Part shown: positions 9,901 through 17,368 of the stretch, piece after piece
Position numbering within the stretch: position 1 is the stretch's first letter
Layout: each line of letters begins with the position of its first letter
Assembly: GCA_021186555.1 (NCBI GenBank)
Contig: JAJKFL010000005.1
Coordinates: forward strand, 25,732,635 to 25,796,634
Length of the DNA stretch: 64,000 nt
Origin: Reticulitermes speratus
Lineage: Eukaryota > Arthropoda > Insecta > Blattodea > Rhinotermitidae
Direction: 5' to 3'
Notes under the pieces: model-generated
What the model saw: the letters and a program-made list of their open reading frames with translations, nothing else
The model's database searches: none
Told to the model about the DNA's origin: nothing
Made by a program: the position numbers and the translations under genes

Positions 9901-12511
9901 TGTCTTTCGGTATTTTGACATCGACCCTTTCTGCGGGGCCGATCTTCGTGGGCTGTGGGCGATCAAAATCACCCTCCAATTTGAGATTATCTGGGTGCTT
10001 GACGACGTCAGCTCTATCACCTGGACCATACTTTTCTGGTGGAGGTCTTTCGAATTCTCCCTCAGGTTTCAAATTGTCTTTGGGCTTTCTAATATCAGCA
10101 CGGTCTCCTCTGGTAGGCTGGAAGTCATCTCTGGATCTAGGAGTTCCCTCGAACTCTCCTTCTGGTCGCAGATTGTCCTTCGGTTTCCTGACATCAGCGC
10201 GATCGACGTGTTTTGGTTGGAAATCAACCAGAGTTATTGGCGTTCCTTCAAAGTGTCCTTCTGTTCTGAGATTATCTTCTGGTTTTTTTATATCTGCCCT
10301 GTCACCCCTAGAGGGTTGGTAGTCTTCTTTTGACCTTGGTGTTCCTTTAAATTGTCCTTCAGGGCGAAGGTTATCAATAGGTTTCTTGACGTCGGCACGG
10401 TCTCCTTTTGTGGGCCTGTAATCGTCTCTTGACCGTGGGGTTCCCTCAAATTCTCCTTCAGGCCTTAGATTATCTTTCGGTATTTTGACATCGACCCTAT
10501 CTGCGGGTCCGATCTTCTGAGGCTGGGGTCGATCAAAATCTCCCTCCAATTTAATATTATCTGGGTGCTTGATAATGTCAGCTCGATCGCCCGGAACATA
10601 GTTGTCTGGCTTAGGTCTTTCGAATTCTCCCTCTGGTCTCAAATTATCTTTAGGCTTTTTGATATCAGCGCGGTCACCTTTTGCAGGCTTGAAGTCATGT
10701 CTGGACGTCGGCATTCCTTGGAATTCTCCTTCCGGCCGAAGATTGTCTGTTAGTTTCCTGACGTCTGCACGGTCACCACGCGTCGGTTTGAAATCATCAA
10801 GGTTTTTCGGCGTACCCTCAAAAACTCCTTCAAGTCTGAGATTATCTTCTGGCTTCTTAATATCTGCTCTATCGCCTCTAGTTGATCGATAATCGTCTCT
10901 AGATCTAGGTATCGCATCGAACTCTCCTTCAGGATAAAGATTATCAGTAGGCTTCGTCACAGCAAATCTTTCTCCCTTCATGGGTCTATAATCGTCTTTT
11001 GATTTTGGACTTCCTTGAAATTGTCCTTCAAGTCTCAAGTTATCCTTCGGTTTCTTCACGTCAGCGCGCTCTCCAGGCCCGTACTTCGTAGGTTGTGGGC
11101 GATCGAATTTTCCTTCCAGTTTTAGATTATCTGGGTGGTAAACTATTTCAGCTCTTTCACCAGGGCTGTATTGTTGTTGCTGCGGTCTTTCAAAGTCTCC
11201 TTCTGGTTTCAAATTATCTTTCGGCTTCTTAACTTCAGCTTTGTCACCCTTTTTCCGTTTGAAATCTTCTGTTGATTTGCGAGATCCTTCAAATTCTCCT
11301 TGTGGTCTAAGGTTGTCCTTCGGTTTCTTTACATCTACACGGTCGCCTTTTGTCGGTTTGAAGTCATCTCTTGATCTTGGAGTCCCTTGGAAATCGCCCT
11401 CTGGTCTGAGATTATCTTTGGGTTTTTTAATGTCCATTCGATCACCTCTCACGGGTTTGTAGTCTTCTAGAGATCTTGGAGTTCCTTCGAAATCTCCGTC
11501 CTGCTTTAGGTTATCTTTTGGTCGTTTTACATCAGCACGATCGCCTTTTGTTGGCTGAAAATCATCTCTGGATCTTGGTGTTCCTTCGAAATTTCCCTCA
11601 GTCCGCAAGTTATCTTTTGGCCTCTTCACTTGTATGCGCTCTCCTCTTGATGGTTTGTAGTCTTCTCTGGATCGTGGCGAGCCTTCAAAATTTCCTTCTG
11701 GTCTTAAATTATCAATTGGTTTCTTAACATCCATCCTTTCTCCTGGACTATATTTCAGAGGTTGGAAGTCATCTCGAGAACGAGATTTTCCTTCAAAATC
11801 CCCTTCTGGTTTCAAGTTATCCTTAGGCTTTTTCACGGACGCTTTTTCACCTGTCACCGGTTTGAAGTCTTCTTTTGATTTTGGAGATCCTTCAAACGAA
11901 CCTTCAATTTTTAGGTTGTCTGTATAACGCTTTTGCCTTTGCCTCACGACTTCGTCATGGAAAGCTCGGTAAACTTCGTTTGATGTTGTTATGCGATTTT
12001 CGAACGTTCCTTCATCCACACGCAAGTTGTCTTGACGAATAATGCGTAGACTTTCCTCACGTACGTCGGGTTTCTTGTATTCGTCTGTATTAGTTGTCCC
12101 GAAGAACATTTCCCCATCTTGTTTTGTCCAAGTTCTACGACGTTCGGGTTTTTCTCGCCTGACAGCCTTTTCTGTAAATTCTGATTTAGATGAGGATTCA
12201 AAGGTCATGGTACCCTCAGATGTCAAGTTATCAACATGTCTCTTCACTTCAGCCCTCGAAATGTTCTGGTGCGCCTGGTAGGCTTCTTTAGAGCTGGATA
12301 TGCCCTGAAATTCACCTCCCATAGACACCAGATTTTCTCGGTGTCTGCGAGGCTGCTCTGGTCTAACAGCCCAACGTTCAGGATAGTCATCACGATTCTT
12401 TGTGGAACTGACAAACGAACCTTCCGGTATTTGAAGATTATCTGGATGTCGTTTAATGATCACTCTCTCTGGTGTGATAGCTTTGAAGTTTTCTTTCTGA
12501 TGGGAGGTTCC
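917..12511 (-). CDS. giant DNL-repeat protein, last exon (3864 codons plus stop)
   Basis: A single open exon of 11,595 nt. It opens at an acceptor (TTTAG, intron AG at 12513-12512) and continues without a stop to TAG at 919-917. It is not a gene start: the first in-frame ATG-like codon is GTG, and the repeat pattern is already running upstream of it. Roughly 105-110 units follow, 29 or 33 residues each, with the core DNL-x-x-EG-x-F, then a variable linker such as GTPRSRDDY, then GDRADVKKP or GERAEIKKH. After about residue 3390 the protein changes to a Ser/Thr/Lys-rich region, then a Gln/His tract (about 1251-1297), one last DNL unit, and a C-terminal tail containing KGPCPA and HRFYLPV. It is highly charged, with no signal peptide or membrane segment, and is probably disordered. 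I do not recognise the family. The (S/T)-R-x-D-(D/E)-(Y/F) element loosely recalls repeats in microtubule-associated MAP6/SAXO proteins, but this is only a guess. That the exon is real is near certain; its function is unknown. Confidence 0.93.
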   Translation of the reverse strand, partial: GTSHQKENFKAITPERVIIKRHPDNLQIPEGSFVSSTKNRDDYPERWAVRPEQPRRHRENLVSMGGEFQGISSSKEAYQAHQNISRAEVKRHVDNLTSEGTMTFESSSKSEFTEKAVRREKPERRRTWTKQDGEMFFGTTNTDEYKKPDVREESLRIIRQDNLRVDEGTFENRITTSNEVYRAFHDEVVRQRQKRYTDNLKIEGSFEGSPKSKEDFKPVTGEKASVKKPKDNLKPEGDFEGKSRSRDDFQPLKYSPGERMDVKKPIDNLRPEGNFEGSPRSREDYKPSRGERIQVKRPKDNLRTEGNFEGTPRSRDDFQPTKGDRADVKRPKDNLKQDGDFEGTPRSLEDYKPVRGDRMDIKKPKDNLRPEGDFQGTPRSRDDFKPTKGDRVDVKKPKDNLRPQGEFEGSRKSTEDFKRKKGDKAEVKKPKDNLKPEGDFERPQQQQYSPGERAEIVYHPDNLKLEGKFDRPQPTKYGPGERADVKKPKDNLRLEGQFQGSPKSKDDYRPMKGERFAVTKPTDNLYPEGEFDAIPRSRDDYRSTRGDRADIKKPEDNLRLEGVFEGTPKNLDDFKPTRGDRADVRKLTDNLRPEGEFQGMPTSRHDFKPAKGDRADIKKPKDNLRPEGEFERPKPDNYVPGDRADIIKHPDNIKLEGDFDRPQPQKIGPADRVDVKIPKDNLRPEGEFEGTPRSRDDYRPTKGDRADVKKPIDNLRPEGQFKGTPRSKEDYQPSRGDRADIKKPEDNLRTEGHFEGTPITLVDFQPKHVDRADVRKPKDNLRPEGEFEGTPRSRDDFQPTRGDRADIRKPKDNLKPEGEFERPPPEKYGPGDRADVVKHPDNLKLEGDFDRPQPTKIGPAERVDVKIPKDNLMPEGEFEGTPRSREDYRPTKGDRVEIKKPVDNLRPEGHFEGTPRSRDDFQPTRGDRADIRKPKDNLKPEGEFERPPPEKYGPGDRADIVKHPDNLKLEGDFDRPQPMKIGPAERADVKIPKDNLRPEGEFEGTPRSRDDYRPKKGDRVDVKKPNDNLRPEGQFEGTPRSKDDYQPTRGDRADIKKPQDNLRPEGHFEGTPKSLDDFQPKHGDRADVRKPKDNLRPEGEFEGTPRSRDDYQPTTGDRADIKKPTDNLRPEGEFERPHPEIYVPGDRADIVKHPDNIKLEGDFDRPQPQKIGPAERADVKIPKDNLRPEGTFEGTPRSRDDYRPTKGDRADVKRPIDNLRPEGKFEGTPRSKDDYQLTWGDRADIKKPQDNLRPEGHFEGTPKSLDDFQPKHGDRADVRKPKDNLRPEGEFEGTPRSRDDYQPATGDRADIKKPKDNLRPEGEFERPHPEKYVPGDRADIVKHPDNIKLEGDFDRPQPQKIGPAERADVKIPKDNLRPEGDFEGTPRSRDDYRPTKGDRADVKRPIDNLRPEGKFEGTPRSKDDYQLTWGDRADIKKPQDNLRPEGHFEGTPKSLDDFQPKHGDRADVRKPKDNLRPEGEFEGTPRSRDDYQPATGDRADIKKPKDNLRPEGEFERPHPEEYVPGDRADIVKHPDNIKLEGDFDRPQPQKIGPAERADVKIPKDNLRSEGTFEGTPRSRDDYRPTKGDRADVKRPIDNLRPEGKFEGTPRSKDDYQLTWGDRADIKKPQDNLRPEGHFEGTPKSLDDFQPKHGDRADVRKPKDNLRPEGEFEGTPRSRDDYQPATGDRADIKKPKDNLRPEGEFERPHPEKYVPGDRADIVKHPDNIKLEGDFDRPQPQKIGPAERADVKIPKDNLRPEGDFEGTPRSRDDYRPTKGDRADVKRPIDNLRPEGKFEGTPRSKDDYQLTWGDRADIKKPQDNLRPEGHFEGTPKSLDDFQPKHGDRADVRKPKDNLRPEGEFEGTPRSRDDYQPATGDRADIKKPKDNLRPEGEFERPHPEKYVPGDRADIVKHPDNIKLEGDFDRPQPQKIGPAERADVKIPKDNLRPEGDFEGTPRSRDDYRPTKGDRADVKRPIDNLRPEGKFEGTPRSKDDYQLTWGDRADIKKPQDNLRPEGHFEGTPKSLDDFQPKHGDRADVRKPKDNLRPEGDFDNLRPRDDYRPVKGERAEIKRHLDNLKPEGEFGGPRPRDDYQVSKGERAEIVKYSDNLKLEGEFMDTRCRDEYFTTTVERTQIAKHEDNLKIEGKFHVQRTRDDFTGLRGDRAEVKVQRDNLKVEGEFVEYRSRDDYKAVRGERTELIKYEDNLKLTDAEFGGTRTRDDYQPVSIERVQPKKHADNLKLVGEFEGSPRSKEDFKAVRGERAEITKHQDHLRMEGELEIRRSRDDYTVMKTEKTEVKKYEDNLRMEGEFVDLRSRDDYRQVKGQRPESKKYPDNLKPEGHFGGSRTSDDFQPKTGERQTPVRHPDNLMMEGDFVRPEEKKPVKGERAEIKKYPDNLKPEGEFGGPRSREDFNPHKGERPSPIRHPDNLKLEGDFDRPIQERPGFGDRADIVRHPDNLKLEGDFDRPIQERPGLGYRADIVRHPDNLKLEGDFDRPIQERPGLGYRADIVRHPDNLKLEGDFDRPIQERPGLGYRADIVRHPDNLKLEGDFDRPIQESPGLGYRADIIRHPDNLKLEGGFDRPIQESPGLGYRADIVRHPDNLKLEGDFDRPIQERPGLSDRADIVRHPDNLKLEGDFDRPIQERPGLGYRADIVRHPDNLKLEGDFDRPIQERPGLGYRADIVRHPDNLKLEGDFDRPIQERPGLGYRADIIKHPDNLKLEGDFDRPIQERPGLGYHADIVRHPDNLKLEGDFDRPIQERPGLGDRADIVRHPDNLKLEGDFDRPIQERPGLGDRADIVKHPDNLKPEGSFGGPRTRDDFTPGKGERPSPIKHRDNLKLEGDFDRPVQELPRPGDRANIVKYPDNLRPAGEFGGYRSRDDFTPSKGERSKQVRHPDNLKLEGDFVRPADVKPGPGDRVDIVKHPDNLKPEGEFGGPRPRDDFQCKIADKQMPIKPTDNLKLEGEFSDHRPRDDFKPVRGERPKIKKHNDNLKPEGTFEGYRKCDDFKPMKGDRSQVVKHPDNLQVEGEFEGSPTSREAFKSVQGERSEIKRYQDNLKVEGTFDDRRSRDDYTVVKGERVEIKKHKDNLKLEGTFEDHRSRNVYTVVKGERADIKKHADNLKVEGNVIYTRSRDDYVTTRGDKAEITKHEDNLKTGGTFEGRRSRDDYKVMQAERAEVKKHPDNLKVEGSFSGSPRSKDDYKPLQGERAEIRKYQDNLRVEGEIEIHRSRDDYHAIRGEKVEIKKYEDNLKIEGDFTDSRSRDDYKPTGKGERLPIKKYPDNLKIDGEFHGSRSRDDFQPGKGERLGIKRHPDNLKIEGEFQGSPRSKEDFKPGTGERASIKKPQDNLKLVGDFQGVSSQKTQFKEVKGERAEIKKHTDTLTVGSGTMDINTMSKDTFQQKRKKSVPAAGMSTGTFSRKQHMQSQITLGDENVNMTTTNKTIYNASKKSAHEDRTHKQSQDTKMSTISTKQTRTMADGTIVTVTKEVTNTLAGQETKATATKTLQLHSDKQSASGTSSTQSALTSIPSEAKKLEMSSKQSDISDSSKSVHLSTTNVSEKKSHLNELHTSADLKSQSTNIQSSTFETKHSKPHANSTEFRQTMSGSSDSTLQSTVTGSGNKSGSHHRKSVITSSSADVSNAVLHRKSTTTSTEALHTISSAASAQRKSISNLCDMGQYISNSSQSHDRKSLSALHRQGVSPGEVLYQQRSGHISTTVSSADQQSQQGAIQRSSAWSSSSIQQQQQQQQQQHQHQQQTRSERIMRKDNLSVGEGTFHGQSEARAYGNFHTSTGTTERVTQTQRANTSHIMLGDHSSFSSQTASSYKKEFIPRAKGPCPATLLESKEAPFKHTRDTQKHRFYLPVVSN
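4115..5245 (-). repeat. 87-bp coding tandem array, 13 units
   Basis: Thirteen consecutive 29-residue units of the form DNLKLEGDFDRPIQERPG followed by (F/L)(G/S)(D/Y)RADIVRHP. They differ at only a few positions: Y or D after the LG, ESPG in two units, IIRHP or IVKHP in single units, one GGF. DNA identity between neighbours is very high, so the array expanded or was homogenised recently. All units keep the frame, because 87 is divisible by three. Confidence 0.95.
6365..9350 (-). repeat. 570-bp higher-order coding repeat, about six copies
   Basis: A fixed marker (the VRKPKDNL segment) recurs at 6391, 6961, 7531, 8101, 8671 and 9241, exactly 570 bp apart. Each block encodes 190 residues in six units: four of 33 aa (endings KRPI, KKPQ, RKPK, KKPK) and two of 29 aa (endings VKHP, KIPK). 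The central copies differ by only a few bases each. Related but more diverged blocks continue toward higher coordinates to about 11.2 kb, some with four units instead of six. The gradient fits unequal exchange that was most recent in the middle of the array. Confidence 0.95.
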
Positions 12512-14100
12512 CTAAACATTAAGATATTTTTGATAAGTTAAACTGCTAACAAGATTATATTCTGAAATAATATACTGTATTACACTAAAGCACATTTATC
12601 AATACGGTGAAACCCCGATAAAGCACCGCTTTGACTTAGCGCCCATGAAAGTCTGTGAACGAAGACTCCCTGTTAATATAATACTGGGGACCCTGTATAT
12701 AGCGGCAGCCCCGCCAGCCCCCATCCGCCGACGACGTCGGTAATAAAAGTGTTCCCATAAGCATTTAAAAATGTTTGATATAGCGTCATGTTGGAAGGTA
12801 TTTAAGGGATACTGAGAGCGTGAGTTAAGATTTCTGCCTGGCAAGATAGCATGAGTCAGCAACTAGTACCTGTGCAAAGAAGTTTGTCTACGCACTGCAC
12901 AAATCTTTCCACAATTGTTCCAGAGGCTTGGGTATTTGGGGCTGATGTTTTTCATTGACTGATTGTACTGACCTAATAATCCCGTGGGCTTACTACCCAA
13001 CCCCGCGGTTAAAACTGTCAATCCTAGACTGTATACACGACGGTCTGGATGATTTAAAAGTCATATTTATATAACGAAGCGATAACGCGGCTGTTAAGCA
13101 ACCGTCATAAAAACGTAACATTACAGTACACTTTTTAATTAGCCTAACTATGTGCTGGTGGATTGTGGGGGAAAACGGCACTATTAAGTGTAAGTGAAGA
13201 CAACGAGGAGTGTGCATACAGAGACCAATTTCCTGTACCTAACAGTAGAATATAGCCAACTACTTTTCCTTATTGTGGGACAAACCCATCCGTCGACCCT
13301 GTATTGGTGACATACTCATTGAGTAGAATAACGTGGAAAATATAGAAAGTGCAAACTTAGAAAAAGGTGAAAATGCAAAACGTGAAAAACTGGAGGAAGC
13401 ATTAATAAGGAAAATGCAGTTAAATGCTGAAAATGGCACTGCAACGGATGGGTTTATTAAGGGACGAGCGGAGATGATGCGCAAGTACTGTACGCTACTG
13501 CTGCACTGTATGTTCTTCTAATATCTTCTTATTTTTAACTAGCATGTTTTTATCATTGTAAACAACGCTTACGGGTTTTAAAATGTTATAGTATTTGGAT
13601 TTACCGCCACTCTCCTTATAACGCCAAAAACTGAGGTGCATTAACTAGTGTGCGCTATGTCGGGGTTTGACTATATATCCAAACCCTCGAATCTCAGTGA
13701 AATAGGTTATTCAATTATTAGCCTGTCTTATTATTTAAGCGATTATTTTAAACTTTATGTATTTCCTTGCATCTGAGAGAGTCGTGCCATACGTCATTAT
13801 ATTTATATTGATATTGCCCGTATAGATGATTTATTTTGATTTCTAAATTAAATAGTTTCGAGATTACAAAACGTTATACTCCGCCGACTTCATTTTATCA
13901 CGGGCTTCTGGCTACTACAATCTGTCATGCTCTTTTGCCTGTAATAACTGAGCATTCATCATGAAATGGTTGCGCCTGTGGGCGTTTGTGATACAGTACC
14001 CTGAAAGTACATTTAGCAGAAATTATACCTTCGCATCAATTTCCATGTATTTCCAATTTATTAACATTCACAGACTTCTAGCACAATAAGGATGCCTTAC
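12512..14100 (-). other. intron between the last two visible exons
   Basis: Bounded by a donor reading CAG|GTAAGG (exon end at 14101) and an acceptor TTTAG (exon start at 12511). It is 1,589 nt and is mostly filled by a pogo-like transposon (12605-13673). Exon sequences on both sides continue the same repeat pattern, DNLLVGGGEF then GTSHQKENF. The phases read directly do not match by one base; see the findings. Confidence 0.75.
12605..13673. mobile_element. pogo/Tigger-like DNA transposon, degraded, in the intron
   Basis: The ends are inverted repeats: CGGTGAAACCCCGATAAAGC on the left, and on the right (reverse complement) TAGTCAAACCCCGACATAGC. TA lies outside both ends (12603-12604, 13674-13675), the duplication made by Tc1/mariner/pogo elements. 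Inside, about 13345-13500 on the plus strand reads KREKLEEALI...QLNAENG...FIKGRAEMMRKY, which resembles the CENP-B-type DNA-binding domain of pogo transposases. The rest of the transposase is not readable. A related terminal fragment (CCCGATATAGC) lies near 60880-60930. Confidence 0.65.
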
Positions 14101-15649
14101 CTGAATTCTCCTCCACCCACAAGGAGATTGTCACTGCGCCGACGAACTTTTTCGGTCCTCTCTAGAATTTGGAACTCACGGAACTCGCTACGACTCGTAG
14201 TCTCTGCAAACAACTCTCCTTCTAATTTGGTCCAGGTATTGCGCCGAATAAGACGGGGCCGCTCAGCCGGTTCGCCTGTGAACTCAGTGACGGCCTTTCG
14301 TTGGCCAGTGAATTCTCCTCCAGATTTCAAGTTATCATCTGGCTTTTTAACGTCGGCTCTGTCGCCTCGAATGGCGGTAAATTCGTTCTTTCGTTTGCCC
14401 GTGAATTCCCCTTCTGGTTTTAAATTATCTTCTGGCTTCTTAATGGGCGAACGTTCCCCTTTCGTAGCTGTGAACTCATCCCTTCTTTTCCCACTAAATT
14501 CGCCTTCGGGTTTCAGATTGTCCTCAGGTTTTTTCACTGGTGCTCGCTCACCTACTTTGGCTGTAAACTCATCTATTTTCTTTCCTGTAAAATCTCCTTC
14601 TGGTCGTAAGTTATCTTCTGGTTTCCTTGTAGGCGCACGTTCGCCTTTAGTGGCGGTGAATTCGTCCCTCTTCTGGCCTGTAAATTCACCCTCTGGTCTA
14701 AGATTGTCTTTAGGCTTCTTAACATCTGCTCTTTCCCCCGGGCCAAACGTTGATGGTTGAGGTCTTTCAAAACTACCCTCCAGTTTTAGATTGTCGGGAT
14801 GTTTGATAACGTCAGCCCTGTCGCCCGGACCATATGTTGCTGGCTGCGGTCTTTCGAAGGGTCCTTCTAGTTTCAAGTTGTCCGGGTGCTTGATAACATC
14901 TGCTCTTTCTCCTGGACTATATTTAATAGGGCGTGGTCTTTCGAATTCTCCCTCAGTTTTTAGGTTGTCCTCTGGTTTCTTATTGGTGATCTTTCGCCAC
15001 GTACAGCAGGAAAATCATCTTTCTTCCTACCAGTAAAATCCCCTTGTGGCTTTAGATTGTCTTCTGGTTTCCGGACGGGTGCACGTTCACCTCTTACTGC
15101 AGTGAATTCATCACGTCTCTCACCAATAAACTCTCCTTGTAATCTAAGGTTATCTTCATGCTTTTTAATTTCCGCACGTTCTCCTTTAATGGCAGTGTAT
15201 TCATCTCTTCTTTCTCCCGTGAAATCGCCCTCCAGTTTCAAATGATCCTCGTGTCTCGTAATTTTTGCTCTTTCTCCTTTTGTTGCTGTGAACTCCTCTC
15301 TTCTCCGTCCTGTAAACTCACCTTCTAGTTTCAAGTTGTCAGAATGCCTGGCTATATCTGCTCTCCCCCTCGCACCTCTTTGTATTCTTCTTTAATGTGA
15401 CTCTGGCCTATAAATTCCCCTTCTAATCGGAGATGGTCTTCATGGCGACGAACGTCTGCTCTTTCACCTCGAACCGCTTGGAATTCTTCACGTAGGTGAC
15501 TCTGGCCAGCAAATTCACCTTCCAATTTTAGGTGATCTTCGTGTCTTACCACAACAGCCCTCTCACCTCTGACTGGCTTGAAAGTTTCTCTCGTGTGGGG
15601 GGATCCCTGGAATTCTCCTACCAATTGAAGATGATCTTCACACTTGTAT
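14101..15649 (-). CDS. giant DNL-repeat protein, penultimate exon
   Basis: The acceptor is TTTACAG at 15656-15650 and the donor CAG|GTAAGG at 14101/14100. About 17 units follow one another: first EDHLQLVGEF and EDHLKLEGEF types with GQSHLREEF linkers, then TGRRREEFTATKGERA types, then ERPQPATYGPGDRAD types, and finally an N-TWTKLEGELF unit and DNLLVGGGEF. The reading frame shifts by one base twice: in a G-rich run at about 15365-15369 and in an AAA run at 14976-14978. On both sides the repeat resumes perfectly in another frame, so one base seems missing each time. With both restored the exon runs from phase 2 to phase 2. The NTWTKLEGE unit has a partner near the start of the last exon (RRTWTKQDGE), a sign of older exon or segment duplication. 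Confidence 0.85.
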
Positions 15650-16104
15650 CTGTAAACAGAGTTATTAGAGTTACTAGGTAATTCCACACTCAATTGGCTT
15701 ACGTACAATTGCATTCCAAAATAACACAACAGAACACCTTTCTGTGTCCATCTGTGCACACATGACAAATCTCCCTGTGCTGCATTCCTATAAAATCGCA
15801 TTATTCACTAATTTTTTTTCGGGTAAAAGTGATAGTCAAGAAATAGAAACTTTGTTCGTGTGTTATTCTTGGAAGGAAAAAATGACACCTTAAATGTAGC
15901 TAATAAATCCTTTGAAACTGTGTCAAAACTTCAAATATTTGGGATGACACTAAGGTATATAAACTGTATACTCGACGAAATGAAGACGGTTTTAAATTCG
16001 GAGAATGCTTGATGCCATTCGATTAAGAACTTTTGTCTTCCCGTCCGGTATCATCTAAATCATAAACATTTAAATATACAAAACTATAAATTTGCCTATT
16101 CTTT

Positions 16105-16270
16105 TGTATGAGTGTGGGACGTTGTCTTCCACATTAAGGGAAGAATACAGGCTGAGGGTGTTTGTGAACAGGGTGCTGAGAAAGATATTTGGATCTAAAC
16201 GGGAGAAAGTAGCAAGATGCTGGAGTGGTAGCTTAGCTGGAAGTTTGGGACCCCTGTACAGAGCGTACTG
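16105..16270 (+). mobile_element. non-LTR LINE fragment (end of reverse-transcriptase ORF)
   Basis: Translates as LREEYRLRVFVNRVLRKIFG followed by SKREKVARCW. This is the familiar C-terminal peptide of insect non-LTR retrotransposon ORFs (FENRVLRKIFGPKR type). It is a short 3' piece that cannot be functional. Confidence 0.7.
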
Positions 16271-16654
16271 ATAGGCCGTGTCGTAGCAATGAGGTACATG
16301 GCCACTTTTTATGAAACTGTCATAAGTACACTTATTTTCAAATAAAGCCGTTCTGTGTCGTTAATTTTTAAAATGAACGATTCAATTGTTTTAACACTTT
16401 CCTCTTCCAGTCTTTAAGTTCTCGTTTTTTCTCCCAACTCGTTTTTTATTTCCCCATATTCGTCTGCAAGCAACAAAATGTTATATACATTAAATTTTCG
16501 CGAATATACTATCAAATTCGCCCGAATAGTGGGCGGTGTTCAGTATATATAAAAATATTTTGTGCAATGAGCTTGTGGGCCGCTGTATTTTGAATATTAT
16601 TGCCATATCATAGCTACGCCCCTGGGCTGTAATAATGTGCATAATGAGGTTAAT

Positions 16655-16925
16655 TATTTGTACTCCTGGCTAAATAGTGGGGTCATCCAATCAAGGAGGG
16701 TGAAATGGATAGGGCATATTGCGAGGATGAGAGGAGTAAACATATGGTTTTAGGTGGAGTAACTGAAGGAAGAAGACCGGTTAGAAGACCTTGGAGTAGA
16801 TGAAAGAATATTAAAACGGATCTTAAAGGAACAGGATGAGAGCTCGAGGACTGGTTTCATCAAGCTCTGGACAGACCAGTGACTGGCTCTTGTGAACAAG
16901 GCAACGAACACAGCGTAAAACTCAA
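16655..16925 (+). mobile_element. non-LTR LINE 3' tail fragment
   Basis: Reads VKWIGHIARMRGVN, then after breaks DLGVDERILKRILKE and LALVNKATN. It matches the RWAGHVARM...MDLKE...ALVNTVMNL tail seen repeatedly in this window. It is diverged and truncated, and probably belongs with the fragment at 16105. Confidence 0.65.
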
Positions 16926-17125
16926 GCCGTTTTAACCCCCCGGGAAAGAATATTCGTACCTAGAATATGCGCCTGGGTGCGTCTGAGTCGTTGTATAGGC
17001 CTAATTGGTCGTGTAGGGAATCATAACGTCCCTGCTGTGAGTTCAAACCAGACCGCTGTATTGACTGTTATTTTGACGCTTTTGTATAAGGACGTACCAC
17101 TAGTATGGAAATGTTTTGGTCTTAC

Positions 17126-17368
17126 CTGGCTTGCCTCTCTGCATGTTTCTCATCATAGTCTGCGCGGTAGGCAGATACGGTTTCCAGTTGTCCAGCCGGA
17201 AGCTCCAAGGCGGTGTGCAGACGGTGCAGTTTCGGTCGATGTACGTCCTCGGAAGAGTACGCATGGTATGCAGCATGCGACTGTGAGGTAATGCCACTCA
17301 GTCCGGCATCCGGCTGCAGGTCGAATGGAGGACCTGCTGGCTCTGGACGATGAGGACATCGATGGCGC
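17126..17368 (-). CDS. giant DNL-repeat protein, upstream exon (81 codons)
   Basis: Acceptor CTTCACAG (AG at 17370-17369), donor CCAG|GTAAGAC. Length 243 nt, divisible by three, phase 2 on both sides, so it is a symmetric exon. The frame that joins correctly to the next exon reads GLSGITSQSHAAYHAYSSE, then LHTALELPAGQLETVSAYRA, then DYDEKHAERQA-R. The T-x-x-x-Y and GQLETVSAYRADY segments suit a degenerate unit of the same repeat family. Two facts favour a real exon: correct splice signals on both sides, and phase and sense continuity into YKCEDHLQLVGEF. A different acceptor (AACAG near 17391) is possible. No start codon is visible, so further upstream exons must exist. Confidence 0.6.

Larger units (their letters stand above)
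15650..17125 (-). other. intron with LINE fragments
   Basis: Intron of 1,476 nt between the exon ending at 17126 (CCAG|GTAAG) and the acceptor before 15649. The phase agrees: two bases AG from the upstream exon plus A give Arg, then YKCEDHL. It contains two pieces of a non-LTR LINE, listed separately. The rest shows nothing recognisable. Confidence 0.65.

Noticed and set aside
12483-12511. Gene start at the GTG codon at 12463
   Set aside because: The frame continues upstream to a splice acceptor with family-typical residues (GTSHQKENFKAITPERVIIK), so this is an internal exon start, not translation initiation.
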